Notes: generated from the letters alone by a model not told the origin. Positions 53,434-63,008 are shown, counted from the stretch's first letter. The stretch is 64,000 nucleotides of DNA from [Clostridium] aminophilum (GCF_900101295.1 NZ_FOIL01000006.1:1-64000); one strand, 5' to 3'. A program made the numbers and translations.

Positions 53434-54510
53434 TTACAGCACGTGAATATTGTCTGCTGTCACACTGACAAATGCTTCATCTCCGACATTGTAGATCTTC
53501 TTATTCTTCGGATTGAATTCCGTAAGTTTTACCAGAGTATCCCCCACCATCACATGATAGTTCTGATAATGTCCCATGAAGGTGCTCAGAATCACCTTGC
53601 ACGGAAGCTGTCCCTCGTCCGCCAGCGTCGCCGATTCCGGACGAATGACCAGAGTCGCGTCCGCGCCGGCTTCCAGATGAGAGACATCCGCAACATCCAC
53701 CGCGTGTCCCATGACATCCACCGTTCCTGCACTGCCGTTTTTCGCCGTCAGTTTTCCTTCCAGGAAATTGGCTTCGCCGATGAAGTCCGCGACAAATTTG
53801 TTCTTCGGGTGATAATAGATCTCCTGCGGCGTTCCCATCTGGGAAACGATTCCCTTCTCCATGATGATGATCTGATCCGAGATCGCCATCGCCTCGGACT
53901 GGTCATGTGTGACATAGACAGCCGTAATGCCGGCTTCCTGCTGGATGCGGCGGATCTCCGTGCGCATCGTTACGCGAAGTTTCGCGTCCAGATTGGACAG
54001 CGGCTCATCAAAGAGCAGAACTCCCGGCTCCAGAACCAGCGCTCTCGCCAGAGCGACTCGCTGCTGCTGACCGCCGGAGAGCTGGTTCGTCATACGGGAT
54101 TCCATCCCCTCCAGGCCCACCAGTTTGAGAATTGCGGTGACCTTCTGCTTAATCGTCTCCTTATCCATCTTCCGAAGCTTCAAGCCGTAAGCCACATTAT
54201 CAAAAATATTGTAGTGCGGAAGCAGCGCATAGGACTGGAATACCATCGCCGTATCGCGCTTGTTCGGCGTGAGCTCATTGATCGGCTCTCCGCCGAGATA
54301 GATCTCGCCCTCATCCGGCGACTCAAACCCCGCAATCATGCGGAGAGTTGTGGTCTTTCCGCAGCCCGATGGACCGAGCAGTGTCACAAAGGAACCCGGT
54401 TTGATCTCCAGATCAGTGTCATGAACGGCATAGAAATCCTTGCCGGTCTTCGGGTCCTGATAAATCTTCGAAATATGTTCCAGGCGAACGCCTTTTTTCT
54501 CTTTTGCCAT
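53434..54510 (-). CDS. ABC importer ATP-binding protein (Fbp/Afu type), system 2
   Basis: 358 residues. Walker [11 protein letters not shown] (about 45-54), Q-loop VFQSYALLP, signature [15 protein letters not shown], Walker [14 protein letters not shown], switch His YVTHDQSEA, and a TOBE-like C-terminal domain (about 245-358). AAGGAG lies before the ATG. It is the last gene of the binding protein-permease-ATPase unit, separated from the permease gene by the 58-bp repeats at 54558-54731. Confidence 0.95.
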   Translation of the reverse strand: MAKEKKGVRLEHISKIYQDPKTGKDFYAVHDTDLEIKPGSFVTLLGPSGCGKTTTLRMIAGFESPDEGEIYLGGEPINELTPNKRDTAMVFQSYALLPHYNIFDNVAYGLKLRKMDKETIKQKVTAILKLVGLEGMESRMTNQLSGGQQQRVALARALVLEPGVLLFDEPLSNLDAKLRVTMRTEIRRIQQEAGITAVYVTHDQSEAMAISDQIIIMEKGIVSQMGTPQEIYYHPKNKFVADFIGEANFLEGKLTAKNGSAGTVDVMGHAVDVADVSHLEAGADATLVIRPESATLADEGQLPCKVILSTFMGHYQNYHVMVGDTLVKLTEFNPKNKKIYNVGDEAFVSVTADNIHVL

Positions 54511-54557
54511 GATGTCAGCTCCTTATTTTTACACCAACCATTCCATCGTTTCCCGAA

Positions 54558-54731
54558 TGGCCGATCCCATAACGCCCGGTGATTTCTGCAGACGATGTCT
54601 CAGTCCGTCTCCGTCATCCCCGGCTCCGAACCGTCCGGCCATTCCGCAGACGATGTCTCAGTCCGTCTCCTTCAACCCCGGCTCCGAACCGTCCGGTCAT
54701 TCCACAGACGATGTATTATTCCGACTCCTTC
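54558..54731 (-). repeat. 58-bp tandem repeat across the permease 3' end and spacer
   Basis: Three head-to-tail units of 58 bp: 54674-54731, 54616-54673 and a degenerate one at 54558-54615. The first contains the last codons and stop of the permease gene, the other two lie in the spacer before the ATPase gene. Units 1 and 2 differ at only a handful of positions. The array looks like duplication of the gene end. Confidence 0.88.
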
Positions 54732-56431
54732 ATTTTCCGGCTTGTTCCAAAATACTTCATCACCAGATTCATTAAGAGAACCGCGCCGTAGGTGATGAGG
54801 ATCAGAATGGTTGCAAATGCACACGCGATGCCGTATGCGCCCTTCTCCGCAAACTCATTGATCTGAACCGTGATCAGAAGGAACTGCGGAGTAACCAGCA
54901 GAATGATCGCGCTGATCGCCGTGATGCTTCGAACGAACGAGGTGACAAGGCCGGACAGAAAGCTGTCCTTAATCAGCGGCAGCGTTACCGTCATGAACAC
55001 GGTGAAACTGTCTGCGCCCATATCGTAAGCCGATTCCTCGATGCTCTTGTCGATCTGACGCAGCGCCGAGATACCGCTTCGGGTACCGGTCGGAAGGCTT
55101 CGAACGATAAAGACGATGATCAGGATGGCTCCGGTGCCATAGAGGCTCTGCAGTACGCCGGTGTGGAAGATACCGCCGGAAAATCCGCGAATGTATCCGA
55201 TACCGAGAACCGTTCCCGGAACCGCCATCGCCAGCATGGATACTGCCTCGATAAAGCCCTTCGCCTTAAATTTCCGCTTTACCACAAGATAGGAAATGAT
55301 CATGGACAGAAGAGCCGTGATCGGTGCGGATACAAAGGACAGAACAAAGGAATCCTTGAACGCCTTGAAGCCCTTGTATTTCGAGAATACCTGACCGAAC
55401 CATTTCGTCGTCAGATGGAAATCATATCCCCAGGTCTTAAAGAGCGCTCCGAAGGGCACGCAGATGTACATCATGACCACAAAAAGCGCCAGCGCCGAGC
55501 AGAGAATCGTCAGCGGAAGCGTTACGCTCCGGTCCATAATGAGCATTCTCGCTCTGGAAGCCTTACCGGAGAGTGTCGCCGTGCTCTTTGCCTCAAGGTA
55601 ATATTTCTGGACAATGAACATCATCAGCGTGATGCACAGAAGAACCACCGCCATGGCGGATGCGCCCTCTTTATCGTAAGCGCCCGTGATCTGAAGATAA
55701 ATGGTGGTCGCCAGCGTATCGTAGGATCCGCCGATGATCATCGGGTTCGCGAAATCCGCGATGGACTCGATGAACGTGACAAGGAATGCATTTCCCAGAC
55801 CCGGGAGAATGAGCGGCCAGGTCACTGTCGTAAACACCGTCCATCTCGTTGCGCCCATATCACGGGCCGCCTCCTCGAGAGACGGGTCAATGTTCTTCAG
55901 AAGGCCCTTCAGCATCATGTAGCAGACCGGGAAAAAGGTCAGCGTCTGCACCACAAAAATGCCCCAGAAGCCATAGACGTTGTTGTCATAGATATGGAGT
56001 AAATATCTCGTGATAATGCCGGATTTGCCGAAGAGCATGATCATCGAGAGGGAAAGTACAAAGGGAGGAGACACGACCGGGAGCATGGATACCACCCGGA
56101 ACAGTTTTTCGATCACTTTTGTCTTCAGCTTTACATAGACCTCAACGTAGGCGAAAAGGAGTCCCACAAGAGAAGACACAATGCCGACGAGAAATCCGAC
56201 CTTCAGCGTATTCGTGATCGCGGTGCGGAAATTCGACATTGCCATAACGCGCCGAAACGTATCCAGCGTAAAGCCCTGTTTTTCGCTCACAAAACTGTCA
56301 ACCAGAAGAATTGCAAGCGGATAGAGAATGAATAAGGTCAGAAATGCGATCAGAACGACGATCGTCGTCACCATGACCGGATCCGCCATCAGTTTTTTTC
56401 GATCCAGCTCGGCACTTTTTGATTTTGCCAT
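54716..56431 (-). CDS. ABC importer permease, two fused membrane units, system 2
   Basis: 571 residues. Two permease units (about 20-285 and 300-560) with EAA loops LEEAARDMGATRWTVFTTVTWP and IEESAYDMGADSFTVFMTVTLP. Domain plan as in FbpB/AfuB, but shorter than system 1. Its last codons fall inside the first unit of the 58-bp repeat. The Shine-Dalgarno site (AAAGATGG) is weak compared with that of the binding-protein gene upstream, consistent with lower synthesis of the membrane part. Confidence 0.95.
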   Translation of the reverse strand: MAKSKSAELDRKKLMADPVMVTTIVVLIAFLTLFILYPLAILLVDSFVSEKQGFTLDTFRRVMAMSNFRTAITNTLKVGFLVGIVSSLVGLLFAYVEVYVKLKTKVIEKLFRVVSMLPVVSPPFVLSLSMIMLFGKSGIITRYLLHIYDNNVYGFWGIFVVQTLTFFPVCYMMLKGLLKNIDPSLEEAARDMGATRWTVFTTVTWPLILPGLGNAFLVTFIESIADFANPMIIGGSYDTLATTIYLQITGAYDKEGASAMAVVLLCITLMMFIVQKYYLEAKSTATLSGKASRARMLIMDRSVTLPLTILCSALALFVVMMYICVPFGALFKTWGYDFHLTTKWFGQVFSKYKGFKAFKDSFVLSFVSAPITALLSMIISYLVVKRKFKAKGFIEAVSMLAMAVPGTVLGIGYIRGFSGGIFHTGVLQSLYGTGAILIIVFIVRSLPTGTRSGISALRQIDKSIEESAYDMGADSFTVFMTVTLPLIKDSFLSGLVTSFVRSITAISAIILLVTPQFLLITVQINEFAEKGAYGIACAFATILILITYGAVLLMNLVMKYFGTSRKMKESE

Positions 56432-56555
56432 AACGTTTTACCATCTTTCTGTCATAACTTTTTAGGGAAATGCTGATCAAAGCGTTCCCCTGGCCGGATT
56501 TTCGCTGCAAAGCAGCATTTTCCTTTGAAAATCCATGCCATCCGCCGGAGGCTTT

Positions 56556-56585
56556 AAGAAGACACTGATATCATCAGTGTTTCTT
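56556..56585 (-). promoter_or_regulatory. Hairpin between binding-protein and permease genes, system 2
   Basis: ACACTGAT (56562-56569), ATC, ATCAGTGT (56573-56580), extended by AAGAA/TTCTT with one bulged base. It lies in a 288-base spacer (56432-56719) with further GC-rich inverted repeats near 56597-56680. As in system 1, it probably lowers expression of the permease and ATPase relative to the binding protein. Confidence 0.6.
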
Positions 56586-56719
56586 TAAAAACAGCCGGGC
56601 AAGGGGAGCATCCCTCCTCTCGTCCGGCCATATCTGCAGCTGTGACTATGCTTTGCCCGCCGGGCCCGGATGATACGGTCCCGGTCGGTTTTCACATTTG
56701 AAAGTTTTCACTTCCAGAC

Positions 56720-57898
56720 TTATTCTGTCTTGAATCGGTCATCAGCAGCACTGCCGAGTGCGTTCATCACGTCCTCAACATACTTCTTGGTGTTGTTCTT
56801 CGCATCCTCGAAGTCATACTTCATCACGTTATCCGGATCAAGGCCGAACTCAGATGCCTGCTCCGGCTGCTTTGCGTTGTCGATGACAAGGAACTGATAA
56901 GAACCGTTCTGTGCCGCCAGCTCTACGCACTCCGGGCTGAGGGCGTACTCGATCCACAGTTTTGCTGCGTTCGGGTGCTTTGCGCCCTTGAAGATCGCGG
57001 TTGCTCCTACCTCAAAGGATGTGCCGGACTCCGGAATGATCAGATCCACATTGCCGTAACCATTGTCCACGATCTGTGTGATACCGTCATGCAGGAAGCC
57101 GATGCCGACTACGCACTCACCGGTGCCGACATTCTTGGACGGACCGGAACCGGATTTGGTGTAAACCTGAACATTCTTGTCCAGATCGGTCAGATACTTG
57201 ATACCATCGTCATGTCCGTACTTCTGGATCATGGTGTTGACAACCAGTTTTGCGGTTCCTGCCGTGTTGTAGTTGGAAAGCCAGATCAGCCCCTGATACT
57301 TCGGATCGAGAAGATCCTTCCAGTCCTTCGGCTCCTCAATGTTCTTGCGTGCAAGTTCATCCTTGTTCACCATGAAGCCCAGGATACCCTTGTAGATACC
57401 GAACCACTGGTTGTCCGGATCCTTGTACTGCGCATCAATCAGGTGCTTTGCATTCTTTGCATCGTAAGCCTCGAGAAGACCTTCCTTTGCCGCTACGTTG
57501 TACGGATCGGTTGTGCCGCCGAACCAAACGTCGCCGGACGGATTGCCCTTCTCTTCCTCGATCTTGGACTGAACCTCACCGGTGGACAGTCTCTGATACT
57601 GAACATCGATGCCGTAGAGCTCTTTGAAATGATCGGAAGCAGCTGCCAGGTAGTCCTCCTCGCAGGAACCGTAAACAACCAGCGTTCCCTCTTCCTTCGC
57701 TGCCTTGATCAGCTCCGGATCGATCTCATCGGACTCTGCCGCTTTGGACTCGCCGGCTGCTGCCGTGGTCTCCGCTGCCTTGGACTCAGCCGCTGCAGAA
57801 GAAGCTGCCGCTGTTGTGGAAGCTGCGCCGGAACCGCCGCATGCCGCAAGAGATGCAAGCATTGCGCCTGTCAGAACAAGTGATACTGTTTTTTTCAT
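56720..57898 (-). CDS. ABC importer substrate-binding lipoprotein (Afu/Fbp type), system 2
   Basis: 392 residues. Signal with lipobox SLAAC (Cys20), Ala/Ser/Glu linker to about 58. The mature part starts GTLVVYGSCEEDYLAAASDHF and has GNPSGDVWFGGTTDPYN (118-134), IWLSNYNTAGTA, and FLHDGITQ (H270, D271). This is the branch of the ferric-binding-protein fold that includes AfuA, shown in Gram-negative pathogens to bind hexose phosphates rather than iron. No Tyr-Tyr clamp is apparent. GGGAGG nine bases before the ATG. The gene lies between pgcA-like and manA-like genes, which fits sugar-phosphate import. Confidence 0.92.
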   Translation of the reverse strand: MKKTVSLVLTGAMLASLAACGGSGAASTTAAASSAAAESKAAETTAAAGESKAAESDEIDPELIKAAKEEGTLVVYGSCEEDYLAAASDHFKELYGIDVQYQRLSTGEVQSKIEEEKGNPSGDVWFGGTTDPYNVAAKEGLLEAYDAKNAKHLIDAQYKDPDNQWFGIYKGILGFMVNKDELARKNIEEPKDWKDLLDPKYQGLIWLSNYNTAGTAKLVVNTMIQKYGHDDGIKYLTDLDKNVQVYTKSGSGPSKNVGTGECVVGIGFLHDGITQIVDNGYGNVDLIIPESGTSFEVGATAIFKGAKHPNAAKLWIEYALSPECVELAAQNGSYQFLVIDNAKQPEQASEFGLDPDNVMKYDFEDAKNNTKKYVEDVMNALGSAADDRFKTE

Positions 57899-58057
57899 GT
57901 GTGATTACCTCCCTGTTTGAATCATCATGAATCTTACCGTATTCATTGTAGTCCATCGTTTTCACGATTACATCAGAAAATCCTGTTCTTTATATGATTT
58001 TTATGACATTTTTCACAAAGATATCCGTTTCTTCTCTTGAAACCGATATTTAGAGGT

Positions 58058-58124
58058 AAAAAAATGCACAGACAGGATTCCGGAGAATATTATCTTCTCG
58101 TAGAATGTGTCTGTGCGTTTTTTT
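58058..58124. terminator. Branched terminator after the phosphoglucomutase gene
   Basis: An A-run plus GCACAGACA (58066-58074) pairs with TGTCTGTGC (58108-58116) and a T-run. An inner small hairpin, GAGAA/TTCTC, sits in the loop. The A/T flanks allow use in either direction. Confidence 0.8.
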
Positions 58125-58185
58125 CTTTCCGGCAGGTATTTTCAACAGTCCGAGGTCGAACATTTCGATGTTTCACCATTCATCT

Positions 58186-60138
58186 TTAAGATTCTGCAGT
58201 CCCCACAACTCTCTCAACATCCCGGACGATGCCGCTCTCAATCTGCTCTGCCGCTTCTTTTGTCTCCGCCATCACGGAGATATAAACCTTCAGTTTCGGC
58301 TCGGTTCCCGACGGACGAACCACAAAGCTTGCGGAATCTTCCAGAAGGAACTTCAGGACATCCGACTTCGGCAGGCCGTCGAGGCCCTCGTTGTAGTCCA
58401 GAACCGACCGGATCTGTTTTCCGCCAAATGCCCGATCCGTTTTTTCCGGTCCCATGACATTCCGTATTTCACCGTCCTTCTCCTCCGGCCGCTCCGCATT
58501 CGGGGATTCTGCCGCCTGTCTGCGCTCGTTATCCGGTTCTTCTGCGTTTATCCCCGCGCGGTCCCGAAAATTCCTCATGATCTCCTGCATTTTTCCAAAG
58601 CCCGCTTCTCCCTCAAACGTATAAGAATGCAGCGTATTTCTGCAGTATCCGTACCGCCGATAGATCTCTCCAAGTTTTTCCAAAAGGGAAATTCCCCGCG
58701 TCTTATAAAAGCAGAACATCTCGCAGATCAGAAACGCCGCGCCGACCGCATCCTTATCCCTGACGTAGGTTCCGGACAGATACCCGTAGGACTCCTCAAA
58801 GCCGAAAATGTAGTCGTCCGCCCGGTCTTCCCGCTCCAGACGGCCAATGGTTTCTCCCACATATTTGAAACCGGTCAGGACATTGACCGTCGTTACACCG
58901 TAATCTTCCGCGATTTTCTCTGCCAGATCCATGGTCACGATGGTCTTCACCATCACCGGGCGCGCCGGCATACGCCCGTGTTTTTTCCGCTGGCTGCAGA
59001 GATAATCCAGAAGAAGAAGTCCCGTCTCATTGCCGGAAAGGAGCACATAATCCTTCTTTTCCGGTTCTTTCACCGCAATTCCCACGCGGTCGCAGTCCGG
59101 ATCCGTCGCAAGAAGAAGATCCGCTCCGTTCATCTCGGCATATTGGATCCCAAGCGCCATCGCCTCCCGGATCTCCGGATTCGGATACGGACATGTCGGA
59201 AAATGCCCGTCCGGCATCTCCTGTTCTCTCACTACCGTAACATTTGTATACCCCGTCTCCCGCAGAATCCGGGTTACCGGAATCCGGCCGGTACCGTTGA
59301 GCGGCGAATAGACGATCGAGACATTACGATCGATCTCCTCGCCGAAGAGAACCGACTCTTTCCGGACAGTCTCCAGAAATGCGGCCAGCACCTCTTCACC
59401 GATATACCGTATCTTTCCGTCCCGGTCCGCCTCCTCAAATCCCGGAGCAGACAACAGATCCCCCGGCCCTGACAAAAGATCATCCGCACCTTGCAACAGA
59501 TCGTCCTCACCTGACATCAGATCATCCGCCTCTGCCTTCTGCTCCTCACCTTCCGTTTTGCGTTCCTCCGCATCTCCGTAGAAGCGGACATCCTCAAACG
59601 CATCCCGCTTTTCGATCTCTTCATAGATCTCTTTTGCCGCTGCGGATGTGATCTGACAGCCGTCTGCCCCGTATACCTTATATCCGTTGTACTTCGACGG
59701 ATTATGGCTTGCCGTGATCATGACGCCCGCCTTTTTCCCGAGATAGCGCACCGCAAAGGAAACCGTCGGTACCGGATTCAGGCGGTCCCAGAGCGATACC
59801 TCCGCGCCCCTCGCGGCAAATACCGAAGCCGCCGTCTTTGCAAATAATTCCGACTTGATCCGGGAGTCGTACCCGATCACGACACTAGCGTCTTTTCCGT
59901 AACGGCGGAGAAGGTACTCCGCAAGCCCGGCACTTGCCCGTGCGACCGTATAAATGTTCATACGGTTAGTGCCCGCACCGATGACGCCGCGAAGGCCTCC
60001 CGTTCCGAACTCCAGATCGCGATAAAACGCATCCCGGATCTTCTCCTCATCATCCCGCATCGCCGCCAGTTCGGCTGTCAGATCCGGATCCCTGTCTGCC
60101 CTCCGGCACCATTTCTCATAGATTTCTTTTGTTTCCAT
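58186..60138 (-). CDS. pgcA: Alpha-phosphoglucomutase/phosphomannomutase (PgcA type) with insertions
   Basis: 650 residues from ATG at 60138 with GAGGG upstream; the frame from a GTG at 60162 is less likely. Landmarks: FGTGGLRGVIGAGTNRMN, catalytic Ser144 in TASHNPSKYNGYK, metal loop DPDCDR (346-351), sugar-specificity loop GFEESYGYL, and phosphate-binding RPSGTEPK. It interconverts glucose-1- and glucose-6-phosphate. Bacillus PgcA has about 580 residues; the extra length lies in two low-complexity insertions, about 188-240 (a repeated DDLLSGP-like word) and 531-572 (Glu/Arg/Asn-rich). Catalytic residues are intact. Confidence 0.94.
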   Translation of the reverse strand: METKEIYEKWCRRADRDPDLTAELAAMRDDEEKIRDAFYRDLEFGTGGLRGVIGAGTNRMNIYTVARASAGLAEYLLRRYGKDASVVIGYDSRIKSELFAKTAASVFAARGAEVSLWDRLNPVPTVSFAVRYLGKKAGVMITASHNPSKYNGYKVYGADGCQITSAAAKEIYEEIEKRDAFEDVRFYGDAEERKTEGEEQKAEADDLMSGEDDLLQGADDLLSGPGDLLSAPGFEEADRDGKIRYIGEEVLAAFLETVRKESVLFGEEIDRNVSIVYSPLNGTGRIPVTRILRETGYTNVTVVREQEMPDGHFPTCPYPNPEIREAMALGIQYAEMNGADLLLATDPDCDRVGIAVKEPEKKDYVLLSGNETGLLLLDYLCSQRKKHGRMPARPVMVKTIVTMDLAEKIAEDYGVTTVNVLTGFKYVGETIGRLEREDRADDYIFGFEESYGYLSGTYVRDKDAVGAAFLICEMFCFYKTRGISLLEKLGEIYRRYGYCRNTLHSYTFEGEAGFGKMQEIMRNFRDRAGINAEEPDNERRQAAESPNAERPEEKDGEIRNVMGPEKTDRAFGGKQIRSVLDYNEGLDGLPKSDVLKFLLEDSASFVVRPSGTEPKLKVYISVMAETKEAAEQIESGIVRDVERVVGTAES

Positions 60139-60241
60139 CTTTTCCCTCACCGGTTCAACCACACATTTCCCGTATTTCCGCCATCCTCGCTCCGGTCATC
60201 CGGGACTCACGCAGCCATAATGCTCTTCCCTGCAGCAGAAC

Positions 60242-60281
60242 AAAAACACGAAGCAGTCCACCGGCACCGGCAAACTGCTTC
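60242..60281 (-). terminator. Terminator after the nucleotidyltransferase gene
   Basis: GAAGCAGT (60250-60257) pairs with ACTGCTTC (60274-60281), with an inner CCGG/CCGG. On the minus strand GTGTTTTTG follows. About 115 bases after the stop at 60396. Confidence 0.75.
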
Positions 60282-60395
60282 CCAAAACATTATTCTTATC
60301 ATATGTTCCCGGTCAATTCAAAAAACTTTCCCGTCTCCATGTCTTGTCCGGACATTTTAACCGGAATGGATGTCCGCCCGCTTCTTCCGGCGGTA

Positions 60396-61328
60396 TTACT
60401 TCAAATCCTCAAACAGATTCTCATGGTATACGCCGTCCGCGATCAGTTTCCGGAATGCCTCCACAACAACCGGCTGATCTTCCTTGTAGGTCACACCGAA
60501 CCATTTGTCCTTCGTCTCCAGCACCTTGACCGAAACTGCCTTCTTCTTCAGAAGATCGCCGATATGAATCGGAATCAGATACTCTGCATTCAGCGGGTCG
60601 CTCTTTCCGGCCGCAATATCTTCCCAGAACGCCTTATATCCTTTTTCGAGAATCTCGAAATACTCCGGTGTGAAGCCCCAGAAATTCATGGATACGTGCG
60701 ATTTCACGTCGAGCTTTTTGCCGTCCGCTTCCGCTCCGTCTGCCGTCTTGAGAATGTCGTGCGTCTCCACAACCTCTGTCAGATTACCGTCCTCGTCAAC
60801 CTTACAGAGGCCTCTGGTAACACTTCCGTGATCGCTGAGGGTATTGCCGAGAATGAATCCTGCCATGCAGAAATCCATCGGACGGGACGGATCATAGTTC
60901 ACCAGATAGTCGTGAACCGCCTGAAATGCGCCTTTTCCATAATAGTCATCCGCATTGATAACGCAGAACGGCTCATGAACCATGGCTCTGCAGGAAAGAA
61001 CCGCAAGTCCGGTTCCCCACGGTTTCGTTCTGCCCTCCGGAATCTCATATCCCATCGGAATATTCTCCAGCATCTGGAATGCATAATCCACTTCCACGCC
61101 GGACTCGCTGCAGATCTTTTCAATGCGGTTGCCGATCACTTCCATGAAATCTTCCTCAATATCCGGCCGAAGAATAAAAATGATCTTGTTAAATCCCGCC
61201 TGAATGGCATCGTGAATGGAATAATCCATAATAATTTCGCCGTTCGGTCCCACCGGTGAAAGCTGTTTGACTCCTCCGCCGAATCGGGAACCGATGCCGG
61301 CTGCCATAATCACTAATGATGTTTTCAT
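60396..61328 (-). CDS. Sugar-phosphate nucleotidyltransferase family protein
   Basis: 310 residues. It starts LVIMAAGIGSRFGGGVKQL, the nucleotide-binding loop of NTP transferases, with CVINADDYYG as the metal-binding Asp motif (about 121-130). The fold activates a sugar phosphate to NDP-sugar. The sequence does not follow standard GalU, RmlA or ManC closely enough to name the sugar. It starts 46 bases after galE, so the two form an operon, pointing to UDP-sugar supply. Weak ribosome site. Confidence 0.87.
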   Translation of the reverse strand: MKTSLVIMAAGIGSRFGGGVKQLSPVGPNGEIIMDYSIHDAIQAGFNKIIFILRPDIEEDFMEVIGNRIEKICSESGVEVDYAFQMLENIPMGYEIPEGRTKPWGTGLAVLSCRAMVHEPFCVINADDYYGKGAFQAVHDYLVNYDPSRPMDFCMAGFILGNTLSDHGSVTRGLCKVDEDGNLTEVVETHDILKTADGAEADGKKLDVKSHVSMNFWGFTPEYFEILEKGYKAFWEDIAAGKSDPLNAEYLIPIHIGDLLKKKAVSVKVLETKDKWFGVTYKEDQPVVVEAFRKLIADGVYHENLFEDLK

Positions 61329-61374
61329 AATCTCTACTCTCCCATACCCATATTTTTACCGGTTATACCACCGT

Positions 61375-62403
61375 TTACTGCTTTTTGTCCGGCCGGTATC
61401 CCATCGGATTCTGTTTCTGCCAGTTCCAGGTATCCCGGCACATATCCTCAAGATTTCTGGTAGTCTTCCAGCCAAGGATCTCCAGCGCCTTATCCGCATT
61501 CGCATAACATTCCGCCAGATCCCCCGCCCTTCTCGGTCCGATCTCAAACGGCACTTTCACACCGGTGCTCTCCTCAAAGGCATGAACCACCTCGAGAACA
61601 CTGTACGGTGTACCGGTTCCGAGATTGAAGATCTCGGTGCCCTTATGCTTCACCGCATACTCCACCGCCTTCACGTGGCCGTCCGCCAGATCCATCACAT
61701 GAATGTAATCTCTGCGGCAGGTGCCGTCCGGCGTCGGATAATCATCGCCGTAGATTGTCAGATGATCTCTTCTTCCGACCGCAACCTGTGAGATATACGG
61801 CATCAGGTTATTCGGAATTCCCTGCGGGTCCTCGCCGATCCGGCCCGACGGATGCGCACCGATCGGGTTGAAATACCGCAGAAGGACCACGGAAAGCTCC
61901 GGATCTGCCGCGGACGCATCCTGAAGGATCTGCTCCATCATGTACTTCGTCCATCCGTACGGATTCGTGCAGGATCCGCGGCGCATTGTCTCGCGGAGCG
62001 GCACCGGATTCTCCTCGCCGTAAACCGTCGCCGAAGAAGAGAAGATGATATTCTTCACACCCGCTTCCGCCATGGTCTCCAGAAGAGACAGCGTCGTGTC
62101 AATGTTGTTGCGGTAATAGCGGATCGGTTCCTTCACGGACTCTCCGACTGCCTTCAGCCCTGCAAAATGAATCACACAGTCAATCGAATGCTCCCGGAAA
62201 ATGCGGCGGAGCGCTTCCTTTTCTCTGACATCCGCCTCATAGAGAACGGCTTCTTTCCCGGCGAGTTCATTGACGCGCTTTACCGCTTCCTCACAGCTGT
62301 TGTCAAAATTATCGGCGATCACAACCTCATGACCTGCCGCCATTAACTGAAGTGCCGTATGAGAACCGATGTATCCGGCTCCTCCCGCAAGTAATATTTT
62401 CAT
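61375..62403 (-). CDS. galE: UDP-glucose 4-epimerase
   Basis: 342 residues. NAD-binding GGAGYIGSH (7-15), IHFAGLKAVGESV, catalytic SSSATVYG and YGWTK (YxxxK), LRYFNPIGAHPSGRIGEDP, and YDDYPTPDGTCRRDYIHVMDLA-like segment (YGDDYPTPDGTCRRDYIHV) are standard GalE motifs. It interconverts UDP-glucose and UDP-galactose and can feed glf at 36214. AAAGGAAAG lies before the ATG. Confidence 0.97.
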   Translation of the reverse strand: MKILLAGGAGYIGSHTALQLMAAGHEVVIADNFDNSCEEAVKRVNELAGKEAVLYEADVREKEALRRIFREHSIDCVIHFAGLKAVGESVKEPIRYYRNNIDTTLSLLETMAEAGVKNIIFSSSATVYGEENPVPLRETMRRGSCTNPYGWTKYMMEQILQDASAADPELSVVLLRYFNPIGAHPSGRIGEDPQGIPNNLMPYISQVAVGRRDHLTIYGDDYPTPDGTCRRDYIHVMDLADGHVKAVEYAVKHKGTEIFNLGTGTPYSVLEVVHAFEESTGVKVPFEIGPRRAGDLAECYANADKALEILGWKTTRNLEDMCRDTWNWQKQNPMGYRPDKKQ

Positions 62404-62552
62404 GATTCTTTCCTTTCCCTACGAATTCTGCGATCGGGAATTCTGTATTTCTTTTCGTTTTCTTTGATCCGTTTTTCCGCAAAGTTTCCGATCTAACGCG
62501 CCGATAATGGTCACTGATTCATCGGACAGTCCCGGGATATTCCGCCGTCCGC

Positions 62553-63008
62553 TCAGTTTCCGGACTCCGCCTTTTTCGGCGCTTTATGCCGGAAAACAAA
62601 AAACTTGCTGATAATATAATTTGCGATTGTCACCACAACCTGAACCAGCAGCTTGATAATCCGGTCGTCGTATCCCATGACCGTCACGCCGACAAACATG
62701 ATCGCCATATCCAGCAGGAGCGTTCCGACTCTGGAGCTCACAAATGCGGTAAACTCCTTCAGTACATTGACCCCATGGCTGTGAAAAACAAACAGCTTAT
62801 TCGTCACATAGGCAAACAGCACTGCGCCGATCCAGGACAGGATATTCGCCGCCTGAAGTTTCAGCGGATTGGATGGCTCCAGAACCGTAAACGTCAGCGC
62901 ATAGTAGATCACAAGGCTGACGATTGTCGTCATAATTCCGACGATCAGGTAGTTTACCAGTTCTTTTCCCTGTTTTTTCAATGCCGCTTTTGCACCGTCC
63001 GTACTCAT
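62553..63008 (-). CDS. GtrA family membrane protein
   Basis: 151 residues, four hydrophobic helices (about 20-40, 50-70, 88-108, 115-135). The pattern NYLIVGIMTTIVSLVIYY, SWIGAVLFAYVTNKLFVF and NYIISKFFVFR is typical of GtrA-like proteins, several of which help move polyprenyl-linked sugars across the membrane for glycosylation of surface polymers. GGGGGAGGG lies before the ATG. Located between glmS and galE on the same strand. Confidence 0.92.
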   Translation of the reverse strand: MSTDGAKAALKKQGKELVNYLIVGIMTTIVSLVIYYALTFTVLEPSNPLKLQAANILSWIGAVLFAYVTNKLFVFHSHGVNVLKEFTAFVSSRVGTLLLDMAIMFVGVTVMGYDDRIIKLLVQVVVTIANYIISKFFVFRHKAPKKAESGN

